From NCBI GenBank assembly GCA_938003665.1, contig CALKYI010000380.1, positions 1 to 28,535 on the forward strand: a stretch of 28,535 nucleotides of DNA, in the 5' to 3' direction. The DNA comes from an uncultured Flavobacteriales bacterium (GTDB taxonomy: Bacteria; Bacteroidota; Bacteroidia; Flavobacteriales_D; Sanyastnellaceae). Positions 1-7,834 of the stretch are shown here, one piece after another. Under the pieces are notes generated by a model that saw nothing but the letters and a program-made list of their open reading frames with translations, was not told the DNA's origin and ran no database searches. How positions within the stretch are numbered: position 1 is the first letter of the stretch; each line of letters opens with the position of its first letter. A program made the translations under genes and the position numbers.

Positions 1-32
1 CGGTCGACTACAGTACCGAGAACGCGAAATAA
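1..32 (+). CDS. acpP: Acyl carrier protein, C-terminal end only
   Basis: Only the last nine complete codons and the TAA stop (30-32) lie in the window. They read VDYSTENAK, which fits the final helix of bacterial acyl carrier proteins (commonly a -DYI-x-N-hydrophobic or -K ending). The stop is 10 bases before the fabF start, and acpP directly before fabF is the usual order in Bacteroidota and many other bacteria. ACP carries growing acyl chains on a phosphopantetheine arm in type II fatty acid synthesis. The identification rests on this short tail plus context, so it is likely but not certain. Confidence 0.7.
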   Translation, partial: VDYSTENAK

Positions 33-42
33 TCCTGGATCC

Positions 43-1299
43 ATGGAGCTCAAAAGGGTTGTTGTTAGCGGCTTAGGGGCGATTACGCCCCTTGGAAATG
101 ACATACCAACATACTGGAAAGGCTTGGTAAATGGTGTGAGCGGAGCCGCTCCCATCACCAAGTTTGATGCGACCAACTTCAAGACGCAGTTCGCCTGTGA
201 AGTGAAAGATTGGGACGTATCCGAATTCCTCGATCGCAAGGCGTCGAGGAAGATGGATTTGTTCGCTCAGTATGCGGTGGTCTGTTCCGATCAAGCTTTA
301 GAAGATGCAGGTCTTGCTGGAGAGGATTCCCCCGTGAATCCCGACCGCGCCGGCGTCATTTGGGGTTCTGGCATTGGAGGGTTCCAAACCTTCATGAACG
401 AAGCCCTGAATTTCCACCGCAGCGAAGGCATTCCGCGTTTCAGTCCTTTTTTCATCCCCATGATGATTTCGGACATCGCGGCTGGCCACATCAGCATGCG
501 ACACGGGTACCGCGGTCCCAACTTCTGCACGGTTTCGGCCTGTGCCAGCGGGACCAACGCCATGATCGATGCGTTCAACTACATCCGCTTGGGCAAAGCC
601 GATGTCATGGTAACAGGTGGCTCGGAAGCAGCGGTGACTGAAGGCGGAATAGGAGGATTCAATGCGTTGAAGGCCCTCTCCACCCGCAACGATGAACCGG
701 CCAAGGCCTCCCGGCCGTTTGATTCTACCCGGGACGGTTTCGTCCTCGGCGAAGGAGGCGGCGCAATTATCCTGGAAGAATACGAGCACGCAGTCGCACG
801 TGGTGCAACGATTTACTGCGAGATGGTGGGCGGAGGCATGAGTGCCGATGCACACCACATCACGGCGCCTCATCCCGAAGGGCTCGGTGCACTGAACGTC
901 ATGAAATCCGCATTGGACGATGCGGGTATGAAACCAGATGAAGTGGACTACGTGAACGTACACGGTACGTCCACTCCGCTGGGAGACGTTGCAGAAACCA
1001 AGGCCATTCAAGGTGTCTTTGGGGACCACGCGTACGATCTTAACATCAGCTCGACCAAATCCATGACGGGCCACTTGTTGGGTGCTGCAGGGGCCATCGA
1101 AGGCATTGCCTGCATCCTCGCGATCAAGCATGGCGTTATACCGCCAACCATCAACTTTGAACACGCCGATGAGGCGCTCGATTCCAAATTGAACTTCACG
1201 TTCAACAAAGCGCAAGAGCGCACGGTACGAGCCGCACTCTCCAACACTTTCGGGTTTGGAGGACACAACGCTTCGGTCTTGTTCAAGGCCTTGGACTGA
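43..1299 (+). CDS. fabF: Beta-ketoacyl-ACP synthase II (FabF)
   Basis: Condensing enzyme of type II fatty acid synthesis, which elongates acyl-ACP with malonyl-ACP in the cytoplasm. The 418-residue length is normal for FabF. The thiolase-fold catalytic triad is visible: Cys167 in SACASG, His307 in VHGTSTPLGD and His344 in TGHLLGAAGA, with Lys339 just before. The C-terminal glycine-rich loop NTFGFGGHNAS is also present. The ATG at 43 is the first in frame and gives the canonical N-terminus (MELKRVVVSGLGAITPLG). It sits 10 bases after the acpP stop and 8 bases before rnc, so the three probably form one operon. There is no clear Shine-Dalgarno, as usual for Bacteroidota. Identification is secure. 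Confidence 0.97.
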   Translation: MELKRVVVSGLGAITPLGNDIPTYWKGLVNGVSGAAPITKFDATNFKTQFACEVKDWDVSEFLDRKASRKMDLFAQYAVVCSDQALEDAGLAGEDSPVNPDRAGVIWGSGIGGFQTFMNEALNFHRSEGIPRFSPFFIPMMISDIAAGHISMRHGYRGPNFCTVSACASGTNAMIDAFNYIRLGKADVMVTGGSEAAVTEGGIGGFNALKALSTRNDEPAKASRPFDSTRDGFVLGEGGGAIILEEYEHAVARGATIYCEMVGGGMSADAHHITAPHPEGLGALNVMKSALDDAGMKPDEVDYVNVHGTSTPLGDVAETKAIQGVFGDHAYDLNISSTKSMTGHLLGAAGAIEGIACILAIKHGVIPPTINFEHADEALDSKLNFTFNKAQERTVRAALSNTFGFGGHNASVLFKALD

Positions 1300-1307
1300 T
1301 CTTTCTC

Positions 1308-2054
1308 TTGGGACTGCTGCGCAACCGAAGCTGGGCCAACCGTTGGACCCGAGGGGGCGTCTCACCTGATTTTAGACAATTCATCAAAACCGAGTTTGGC
1401 GTTCGCGTGCGGAATGGTGCGTGGTACAAACAAGCCATGACCCACGGTTCGATGATGTCCGAGCTGGAGCCTGGTGAACAGTCGAATGAACGGCTGGAAT
1501 TCCTGGGCGATTCCATTCTTGGTGCCGTGGCGGCTGAGCTCGTTTTTTTCCGTTACCCGCATCAAGATGAGGGTCCCTTGACCCAAAAACGATCCAACTT
1601 GGTGAGCCGAAAGTCGCTCAATCGGATTGGGGAGGCCATGGGACTGGGTGATTTCATTCAGACAACCATCACACAGCGCCCGCTGCCGAGCACAGTCGTA
1701 GGAAATGCGTTGGAAGCACTGATAGGCGCCATTTACCTCGATCACGGCTACAAAAAGACCCGTGCACTGGCTTCATCTATGCTCATGCGGTACGGAGCGG
1801 AGGAGGTGATGGAGGCCACCGCGGACTTCAAATCCAGCTTGTACCATTGGGCGCAAGTGGAAGGCAAGGTGGTCCGATACGAGGATAAAATAGCCCAGGA
1901 GCCCAATGAGCGAGTACAGGGCGTTCATGAGGTGGTATTGATGGTCGATGACCGGCCGGTAGCGGAAGGGGCTGGCACCTCCAAAAAGGAGGCGGAACAG
2001 GAAGCGGCGCGGGTTGCTTTGGAACGCGGAGAATGGCGTGAAAAACCGCTGTAA
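1308..2054 (+). CDS. rnc: Ribonuclease III
   Basis: Double-strand-specific endoribonuclease for rRNA and mRNA processing. The protein is 248 residues from a TTG start at 1308, 8 bases after the fabF stop. No ATG lies upstream in frame before fabF, and an upstream CTG at 1296 is a less likely alternative. The nuclease signature ERLEFLGDS is at 61-69 (Glu64 and Asp68 correspond to E. coli Glu41 and Asp45). The second metal-site segment GNALEALIGAIY is at 132-143, with Glu136 matching E. coli Glu117. Asn133 stands where E. coli has Asp114 (see findings). A double-stranded RNA-binding domain fills about 173-240 and ends in the TSKKEAEQEAA helix. Position between fabF and the IPExxxVDY gene is conserved in Flavobacteriia. 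Confidence 0.95.
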   Translation: MGLLRNRSWANRWTRGGVSPDFRQFIKTEFGVRVRNGAWYKQAMTHGSMMSELEPGEQSNERLEFLGDSILGAVAAELVFFRYPHQDEGPLTQKRSNLVSRKSLNRIGEAMGLGDFIQTTITQRPLPSTVVGNALEALIGAIYLDHGYKKTRALASSMLMRYGAEEVMEATADFKSSLYHWAQVEGKVVRYEDKIAQEPNERVQGVHEVVLMVDDRPVAEGAGTSKKEAEQEAARVALERGEWREKPL

Positions 2055-2070
2055 TTCTAAGCGGACGCGG

Positions 2071-2078
2071 TATATTCG
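2071..2078 (+). promoter_or_regulatory. Putative -7 promoter box (TATATTCG)
   Basis: The box matches the Bacteroidota primary-sigma -7 consensus TAnnTTTG with one T-to-C change, a change also seen at other starts in this window. It lies in the short gap after rnc and ends 6 bases before the ATG at 2085, so an mRNA from it would be leaderless or nearly so. No well-placed -33 TTG was found. Confidence 0.45.
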
Positions 2079-2084
2079 CGTTGA

Positions 2085-2531
2085 ATGCAGTGGCTTGACG
2101 AAGACTTCGCAGACGCGTGTGATTTTGAACTTTTGGGGCTGAGCAGTCACCTGCCACCGCACCGGTTGGCGTGGGAGATTAATCAGGACCTGGAGTGGCG
2201 GTTGGAGTTTTTCAAAGTGCTTGAAATCCAACAGCGAAAAGGGCATTCGGAACACGCGGTTTACCGCTACGAAGATGTGTCAAGTCACGGTATACGGACG
2301 TGGTACGTCATTGAAAACAAGGCCCCAAACGGCATGATTGCGCGGTTCAAGGGCGGTGCGGAAATGGACTACCTCGTTCAGGTCATGGATGAAGCGGGCT
2401 CGATGGCGGAGGCCATGGAGCAAATTCGATCCATGCGGGGGGTCAATTACATCCTCCAACTCGATCCACTTGAGTCGGGTGCTATTGAGCACTTGGCCTT
2501 GATGGACCTAACCCCAGAAGTGGAGGACTGA
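2085..2531 (+). CDS. IPExxxVDY-family protein, function unknown
   Basis: A 148-residue protein in the slot between rnc and pyk where Flavobacteriia carry the uncharacterised IPExxxVDY family. The fit includes an N-terminal stretch (FELLGLSSHLPPHRLAWEIN) like the family's opening, which recurs around the phrase 'LIGIHS..yrLAy.lN', and a tyrosine/tryptophan-rich middle (VYRYEDV, RTWYVIENK). The name-giving motif is eroded: the aligned stretch reads FKGGAEMDY, keeping only the terminal Asp-Tyr. No signal peptide, membrane segment or catalytic motif is visible, so it is probably cytoplasmic. ATG 2085 is the first start after rnc. The next gene, pyk, begins 12 bases after its stop, which suggests co-transcription. 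No function can be assigned. Confidence 0.8.
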   Translation: MQWLDEDFADACDFELLGLSSHLPPHRLAWEINQDLEWRLEFFKVLEIQQRKGHSEHAVYRYEDVSSHGIRTWYVIENKAPNGMIARFKGGAEMDYLVQVMDEAGSMAEAMEQIRSMRGVNYILQLDPLESGAIEHLALMDLTPEVED

Positions 2532-2543
2532 AGAATTGAAACG

Positions 2544-3962
2544 ATGAAACGAACGAAAATTGTAGCTACGATGGGTCCGGCCTCCAACACGGAGGAACGG
2601 CTGGAAGCGTTGATTCAAGCAGGGATGAACGTGGCGCGCTTGAACTTTTCCCACGGCGAGCACGCTATTCATGGGCAGACCATTGCTAACGTCAGGAAGG
2701 TGGATGAGAAATTGGGAACGCACACGGCTTTGCTAGCCGATTTGCAGGGCCCCAAATTGAGAATCGGTGAGTTGGAAGGCGGTCAAATCGACCTCATAAA
2801 AGGAGAAGAGTTAGTCATTCGCACGGGCAAAGAGGCGGGGACAGCAGGTGTTGTTTACACCAATTACATGCAATTCGCCCGAGACGTGAAAGCAGGTGAG
2901 CCGGTGCTTATGGACGATGGCAAACTCGAATTGCGTGTATTGGAAACGGACGGGAAAGGCGAGGTACGATGTGAGGTGGTTCACGGTGGTGTGCTGAAAC
3001 CTCGAAAAGGCATCAACTTGCCGTCCACTGCCATTTCACTGCCGTGCATCACGGAAAAAGATGCGGTGGATTTGGCTTACGCCTTGGAGCAAGATGTGGA
3101 TTGGATTGGCCTGTCGTTTGTGCGCAACGCCCAAGACATTGTGGAACTCCGTGAGCGCATCGAGGCGGAGGGCAAGCACACCCGAATCATCGCCAAGATT
3201 GAGAAACCCGAGGCGCTGGAAGACCTGGATGGCATCCTCGAGGAGACCGATGCGGTGATGATCGCGCGCGGTGATTTGGGGGTGGAGATCCCCAAGCAGG
3301 AAGTGCCGTTGGTCCAAAAGGACATCATCCAGCGCTGCATGCACATGGGCAAGCCAGTGATCGTTGCGACCCAGATGATGGAGTCGATGATTGAAGCTTC
3401 GGTTCCCACGCGAGCGGAAGTCAACGATGTAGCCAATGCCGTATTGGACGGCGCAGATGCGGTGATGCTCAGCGCGGAAACATCGGTAGGTGCCTACCCG
3501 GTTGAAGCGGTGACGGCCATGACGGACATCATTGAATCGATGGAGGGCCAAGACCGCATGTACTACCATGAGCGCCCGCCTCTGAGCCCCGAGGACGATC
3601 GATTCATCAGCGACAGCATGTGTTACAACGCCTGCAGATTGGCGAAGCGTGTCAACGCAAAGGCCATAGTGACCATGACCTTCTCGGGATACACGGCTGT
3701 TCAGGTTTCGAGCCAGCGCCCCAAGGCCCATATTTTCATGTTTACCGCGAACAAGCGGGTGTTGGCGCAGATGTCCCTCGTGTGGGGTGTTTCAGCGTTC
3801 CCTTACCTGAAAATGGTGAGCACGGACCACACCATTGCTGACATTAAGTTTGAATTGACCAAAATGGGCGCCGTCACCGATGGCGACTTTGTGGTTCACT
3901 TGGCGAGCATGCCGATCGCGGATGCGGGCATGACCAACATGCTTAAGCTCAGCCAAGTGTAG
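2544..3962 (+). CDS. pyk: Pyruvate kinase
   Basis: Last step of glycolysis: phosphoenolpyruvate plus ADP to pyruvate plus ATP, in the cytoplasm. The 472-residue protein has the complete family layout. It opens with KRTKIVATMGPAS and NVARLNFSHG. The active-site strand IIAKIEKPEALE has catalytic Lys218 and Glu220. The metal and phosphate loop MIARGDLGVEIP follows, then the signature region ATQMMESMIE...PTRAEVNDVANAVLDGADAVMLSAETS. The C-terminal regulatory domain runs from about residue 355 to the end. The start is the ATG at 2544, 12 bases after the preceding gene. It probably shares a transcript with the upstream genes, and a new promoter lies beyond its stop. Confidence 0.97.
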   Translation: MKRTKIVATMGPASNTEERLEALIQAGMNVARLNFSHGEHAIHGQTIANVRKVDEKLGTHTALLADLQGPKLRIGELEGGQIDLIKGEELVIRTGKEAGTAGVVYTNYMQFARDVKAGEPVLMDDGKLELRVLETDGKGEVRCEVVHGGVLKPRKGINLPSTAISLPCITEKDAVDLAYALEQDVDWIGLSFVRNAQDIVELRERIEAEGKHTRIIAKIEKPEALEDLDGILEETDAVMIARGDLGVEIPKQEVPLVQKDIIQRCMHMGKPVIVATQMMESMIEASVPTRAEVNDVANAVLDGADAVMLSAETSVGAYPVEAVTAMTDIIESMEGQDRMYYHERPPLSPEDDRFISDSMCYNACRLAKRVNAKAIVTMTFSGYTAVQVSSQRPKAHIFMFTANKRVLAQMSLVWGVSAFPYLKMVSTDHTIADIKFELTKMGAVTDGDFVVHLASMPIADAGMTNMLKLSQV

Positions 3963-4004
3963 TTAAATCAAGGGGTTGGAGGTCTTCGATGGCCGAGCCG
4001 TTGT

Positions 4005-4012
4005 TATCTTCG
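4005..4012 (+). promoter_or_regulatory. Putative -7 promoter box for ileS (TATCTTCG)
   Basis: Fits TAnnTTTG with one T-to-C change and lies in the 84-base pyk-ileS gap, 34 bases before the ileS ATG. The nearest upstream TTG (3976-3978) is 26 bases away, longer than the usual 17-23 spacing, so only the -7 half is supported. The same octamer is found before ricT. Confidence 0.5.
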
Positions 4013-4046
4013 CGCCTTTGAGTAAACCGACCCGATTGCATTCCGA

Positions 4047-7000
4047 ATGAGCACTTCTGCACCGCAACCAAACTTCCCTGAACGCGGCCCTCTCAACCTA
4101 CCCAACATTGCTGACGACATCCTCGCTAGCTGGGAACAGGATGGGACGTTCCAGAAGAGCATCGAGACGCGTCCGGCTGATCGGCCTTACGTGTTTTTCG
4201 AAGGGCCGCCTTCCGCCAATGGAAAGCCGGGCATCCACCATGTGATGGCCCGAGCCATCAAGGATATTTTTTGCCGGTTTCACACCCTGAAAGGATACCG
4301 CGTCGAACGAAAAGCGGGATGGGACACCCATGGCCTGCCCGTGGAGTTGGGCGTGGAAAAGGAACTCGGCATCACCAAAGAGGACATTGGGGTCAAATTG
4401 ACCATCGAGGAGTACAACGAGGCGTGCAAGAAAGCCGTGATGCGGTACACGGACATTTGGAATGACCTGACCCGTAAGATGGGGTACTGGGTCGACATGG
4501 ACGCGCCGTACGTGACCTACGAAAACAAGTACATCGAGAGCGTCTGGTGGTTGCTTAAGCAACTCGACAACAAAGACCTGCTCTACAAGGGTTACACCAT
4601 CCAGCCATACAGCCCTGCGGCGGGAACGGGATTGAGTTCACACGAACTGAACCAGCCCGGTGCGTACCGCGACGTCAAGGACACCACGGTCGTAGCCCAA
4701 TTCAAAGCGCTGCCCGAATGCGGAGCACGCGTGCTCGAGCACGCAGGACCTGAGAAGGCGGAAGCTTACGGTCACCTTCCCGTCTACTTCTTGGCATGGA
4801 CGACCACGCCGTGGACGCTCCCTTCCAACACGGCCCTCACGGTTGGACCGGACATTACATACGTCCTTGTGGCCACCAAGAACCGGTACACCGATGAGCC
4901 TGGCTTGGTGGTGTTGGCGGAGGAATTGATGGGCAAGCATTTTGGCGGAAAAAAGGCACCCGAACACGAGGTAATTGCCCGCATCAGCGGCGCAGAGTTG
5001 TGCGGAGCGCGGTACGAGCAATTGCTCGATTGGGCCGAACCTATGGAAGGCGTGAGCGAGGCGTTCCGGATTATTCCCGGTGATTTCGTGACCACAGAAG
5101 ACGGTACGGGAATTGTTCACACAGCGCCGACCTTCGGAGCGGACGATGCGCGCGTGGCTGCGGCTGCGGGTGTCCCCCCGATGCTCATCGACGACGGCAC
5201 GGGGCAAGGAGTCCCGTTGGTGGACCTGCAGGGCCGCATCCGAGACGGTGTTGGCCCCCTTGCCGGCCGGTACGTCAAGGAGGAGTATTACGATGAAGGA
5301 GAAGCGCCTGAGCGGTCGGTTGACGTGGAAATCGCCATTGACTTGAAAGGGAAGGGGCTGGCCTTCTTGGTCGAGAAATACGAGCACAATTATCCCCACT
5401 GCTGGCGAACGGACAAGCCGGTCCTTTACTACCCCCTGGACAGTTGGTTCATTCGCGCGACTGCCGCCAAAGAGCGCATGCAGGAGCTGAACAAGACCAT
5501 TCGGTGGAAGCCGGCAAGTACGGGGTCGGGCCGTTTCGGCAAGTGGTTGGAAAACCTGAACGACTGGAACCTCAGCCGCTCCCGGTTTTGGGGCATTCCC
5601 ATTCCCATTTGGTCCACCGAAGACGGCACCGAGCGCCGTTGCATCGGCTCAGTAGAGGAGTTGAAAACAGCCTGTGCGGAAGCCGTAGAGGCGGGACTCA
5701 TGGACGCGAACCCCTTGGAGACTTTTGTGCCGGGGGACATGTCCAAGGCCAACTACGAGCAGTTCGACTTGCACAAGCACGTCGTCGACCGCATCACGCT
5801 CAAGGCTTCCGACGGACGCCCGATGCGGCGCGAGGCAGATCTGATTGATGTCTGGTTTGACAGCGGATCCATGCCGTATGCCCAGTGGCATTACCCGTTT
5901 GAGAACAAGGAAAAAATCGATGCGGGTCAGTCGTACCCCGCTGACTTTATTGCGGAGGGCGTGGACCAAACCCGCGGCTGGTTCTACACGCTGCATGCGA
6001 TTGCCACGATGGTCTTCGATTCTGTGGCGTACCAAAACGTTGTCAGCAATGGCTTGGTTCTCGACAAAAACGGCCAGAAGATGTCCAAGCGATTGGGCAA
6101 CGCCGTTGATCCGTTCGAGACCCTGGGCCAATACGGTCCTGACGCGACCCGTTGGTACATGATTTCCAACGCCCAACCCTGGGACAACCTCAAATTCGAT
6201 GCGGATGGCATCACCGAGGTCCAGCGCAAGTTCTTCGGCACGCTGCACAACACCTACAATTTCCTCGCTTTGTATGCCAACATCGATGGCTACACCGGTG
6301 GAGGCGATGAGGTGCCAGTAGCCGATCGTCCCGAGATTGACCGGTGGGTGTTGTCCCGCTTGAACTCATTGATTCAGGAGGTGACCGAAGCGTACGAAGC
6401 GCTGGAGCCCACCAAGGTGGCCCGAGCGATTCAGTCGTTTGCGATTGATGACCTCTCGAACTGGCACGTACGCCAATCGCGCCGCCGCTTTTGGAAGGGC
6501 GAAATGAGCGACGACAAGCGAAGCGCCTACCAAACGCTGCACACATGCCTGAAGTCGCTGTCCGTCATGATTTCTCCCATTGCGCCGTTTTACGCAGACC
6601 GTTTGTACCGGGATTTGACCGGCGCGGAAGAATCCGTGCACCTCGCGTCATTCCCGGAAGCGGATTCGGCTTGCATCGATTCGGAACTCGAAGCCCGCAT
6701 GGCCCTCGCACAGCAAATCAGCTCCCAGGTGCTGTCTTTGCGCAAGCGGGAGCGGTTGCGCGTTCGTCAGCCTTTGCGCCGCGTGTTGGTGCCGGTGTTG
6801 AATGAACAGATGGCGAGCCGCATTGAGACCATGGCACCCCTCATTCGAGGGGAAGTCAACGTCAAGGCCATTGAGGTGGTTCGAGACGGCGAGAACACGG
6901 AAGTGTCCATAGTGAAGCGCGTGAAGCCGGACTTCAAGGCCCTCGGCCCCAAATTCGGCAAGCGCATGAAGGCCGTTGCTGCGGCGGTGAACGCGTTAGA

Positions 7001-7442
7001 TGCCGACGGCATTGCTACACTCGAGCGAGAGGGTCGCGTGGCCGTGGATCCGGCAGACGGACAAGGAGAAGCGGTGGTGGAAGCGACCGAGGTGGCGATT
7101 TTGACCGATGACATCCCCGGATGGTTGGTTTCGAGCACTGGCGGAGTGACCGTGGCGCTGGACATCAGCTTGGACGATGCGTTGAAGGGCGAAGGGCTGG
7201 CGCGGGAGTTGGTGAACCGGGTTCAGAACTTGCGAAAAGATGCAGGACTCGAAGTCACCGACCGCATCGCTTTAACCGTAGATGCGGCGCCTGAAGTGGA
7301 AGCCGTGATGAAGGACAATTTGGATTATATTGCTGACGAGACGTTGGCGAACGAGGTGCGCTGGGAGGCAATTTCCGGCGCCGAGAGAATAGAATTGAGC
7401 GAAGGCATCGACGTGGCCTTGGCAGTGACAAAACAGGATTAA
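4047..7442 (+). CDS. ileS: Isoleucyl-tRNA synthetase, IleRS2 (eukaryote-like) class
   Basis: Charges tRNA-Ile with isoleucine in the cytoplasm. The protein is 1131 residues. The class I nucleotide-binding signature at 54-65 is PPSANGKPGIHH, so the HIGH tetrad reads GIHH (62-65). The second signature KMSKR is at 678-682. The CP1 editing domain is marked by TTTPWTLPSNTALTV (from about 251) and TAPTFGADD. NLSRSRFWGIPIPIW is typical of the catalytic core. The C-terminus carries the anticodon-binding domain and a DUF5915-like segment (ILTDDIPGWLVSSTGG...GEGLARELVNRVQNLRK), which marks the IleRS2 class rather than the E. coli-type IleRS1. ATG 4047 is the first in frame and gives a typical N-terminus. 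The traR-like gene starts 12 bases after the stop, and lspA follows. Confidence 0.96.
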   Translation: MSTSAPQPNFPERGPLNLPNIADDILASWEQDGTFQKSIETRPADRPYVFFEGPPSANGKPGIHHVMARAIKDIFCRFHTLKGYRVERKAGWDTHGLPVELGVEKELGITKEDIGVKLTIEEYNEACKKAVMRYTDIWNDLTRKMGYWVDMDAPYVTYENKYIESVWWLLKQLDNKDLLYKGYTIQPYSPAAGTGLSSHELNQPGAYRDVKDTTVVAQFKALPECGARVLEHAGPEKAEAYGHLPVYFLAWTTTPWTLPSNTALTVGPDITYVLVATKNRYTDEPGLVVLAEELMGKHFGGKKAPEHEVIARISGAELCGARYEQLLDWAEPMEGVSEAFRIIPGDFVTTEDGTGIVHTAPTFGADDARVAAAAGVPPMLIDDGTGQGVPLVDLQGRIRDGVGPLAGRYVKEEYYDEGEAPERSVDVEIAIDLKGKGLAFLVEKYEHNYPHCWRTDKPVLYYPLDSWFIRATAAKERMQELNKTIRWKPASTGSGRFGKWLENLNDWNLSRSRFWGIPIPIWSTEDGTERRCIGSVEELKTACAEAVEAGLMDANPLETFVPGDMSKANYEQFDLHKHVVDRITLKASDGRPMRREADLIDVWFDSGSMPYAQWHYPFENKEKIDAGQSYPADFIAEGVDQTRGWFYTLHAIATMVFDSVAYQNVVSNGLVLDKNGQKMSKRLGNAVDPFETLGQYGPDATRWYMISNAQPWDNLKFDADGITEVQRKFFGTLHNTYNFLALYANIDGYTGGGDEVPVADRPEIDRWVLSRLNSLIQEVTEAYEALEPTKVARAIQSFAIDDLSNWHVRQSRRRFWKGEMSDDKRSAYQTLHTCLKSLSVMISPIAPFYADRLYRDLTGAEESVHLASFPEADSACIDSELEARMALAQQISSQVLSLRKRERLRVRQPLRRVLVPVLNEQMASRIETMAPLIRGEVNVKAIEVVRDGENTEVSIVKRVKPDFKALGPKFGKRMKAVAAAVNALDADGIATLEREGRVAVDPADGQGEAVVEATEVAILTDDIPGWLVSSTGGVTVALDISLDDALKGEGLARELVNRVQNLRKDAGLEVTDRIALTVDAAPEVEAVMKDNLDYIADETLANEVRWEAISGAERIELSEGIDVALAVTKQD

Positions 7443-7454
7443 AACAACACCGTT

Positions 7455-7826
7455 ATGGCAGAAACACGCTATTCGGATAACGACTTGCAGGAGTTCCAAG
7501 CATTGATTGAGGAGAAGCTGGCCGTGGCCCGCGAGAACTACGATGAACTCCAACGCGCCTTGTCGCACAGCGACGACAACACTACGGACGACACGGCTCC
7601 TACGTTCAAGATGATGGAGGACGGGTCAGAGACCATGAGCCGGGAAGAAACCGCTCAATTGGCGGCGCGTCAGCAGAAGTTTATCCTCAACTTGGAAAAC
7701 GCCTTGCTGCGCATCAAGAACAAGACCTACGGAATTTGCCGAGTGACCGGGAAACTCATTCCCAAAGCGCGCCTCCGCTTGGTGCCCCACGCTACGATGT
7801 CGATCGAAGCCAAGAACAAGCAGTAA
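7455..7826 (+). CDS. TraR/DksA-family protein lacking most zinc ligands
   Basis: A 123-residue protein with an N-terminal helical hairpin (about 8-88) and a C-terminal segment matching the DksA/TraR zinc-finger fold: YGICRVTGKLIPKARLRLVPHAT (92-114, abbreviated: YGIC, then RLRLVPHAT). In the classical C-x2-C-x17-C-x2-C pattern only Cys95 remains; Thr98, Ser116 and Ala119 occupy the other ligand positions. DksA proteins bind the RNA polymerase secondary channel and act with ppGpp, but whether this variant does so cannot be told from sequence. Bacteroidota commonly encode such a reduced form between ileS and lspA, as here, with 12 bases to ileS and 8 to lspA. It is soluble, with no signal peptide. 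Confidence 0.9.
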   Translation: MAETRYSDNDLQEFQALIEEKLAVARENYDELQRALSHSDDNTTDDTAPTFKMMEDGSETMSREETAQLAARQQKFILNLENALLRIKNKTYGICRVTGKLIPKARLRLVPHATMSIEAKNKQ

Positions 7827-7834
7827 GCACCCCG

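Noticed and set aside
298..1365. Long open frame on the minus strand opposite fabF (about 355 codons)
   Set aside because: It is antisense to a fully conserved gene, has no family-like motif, and long shadow frames are expected in GC-rich coding DNA.
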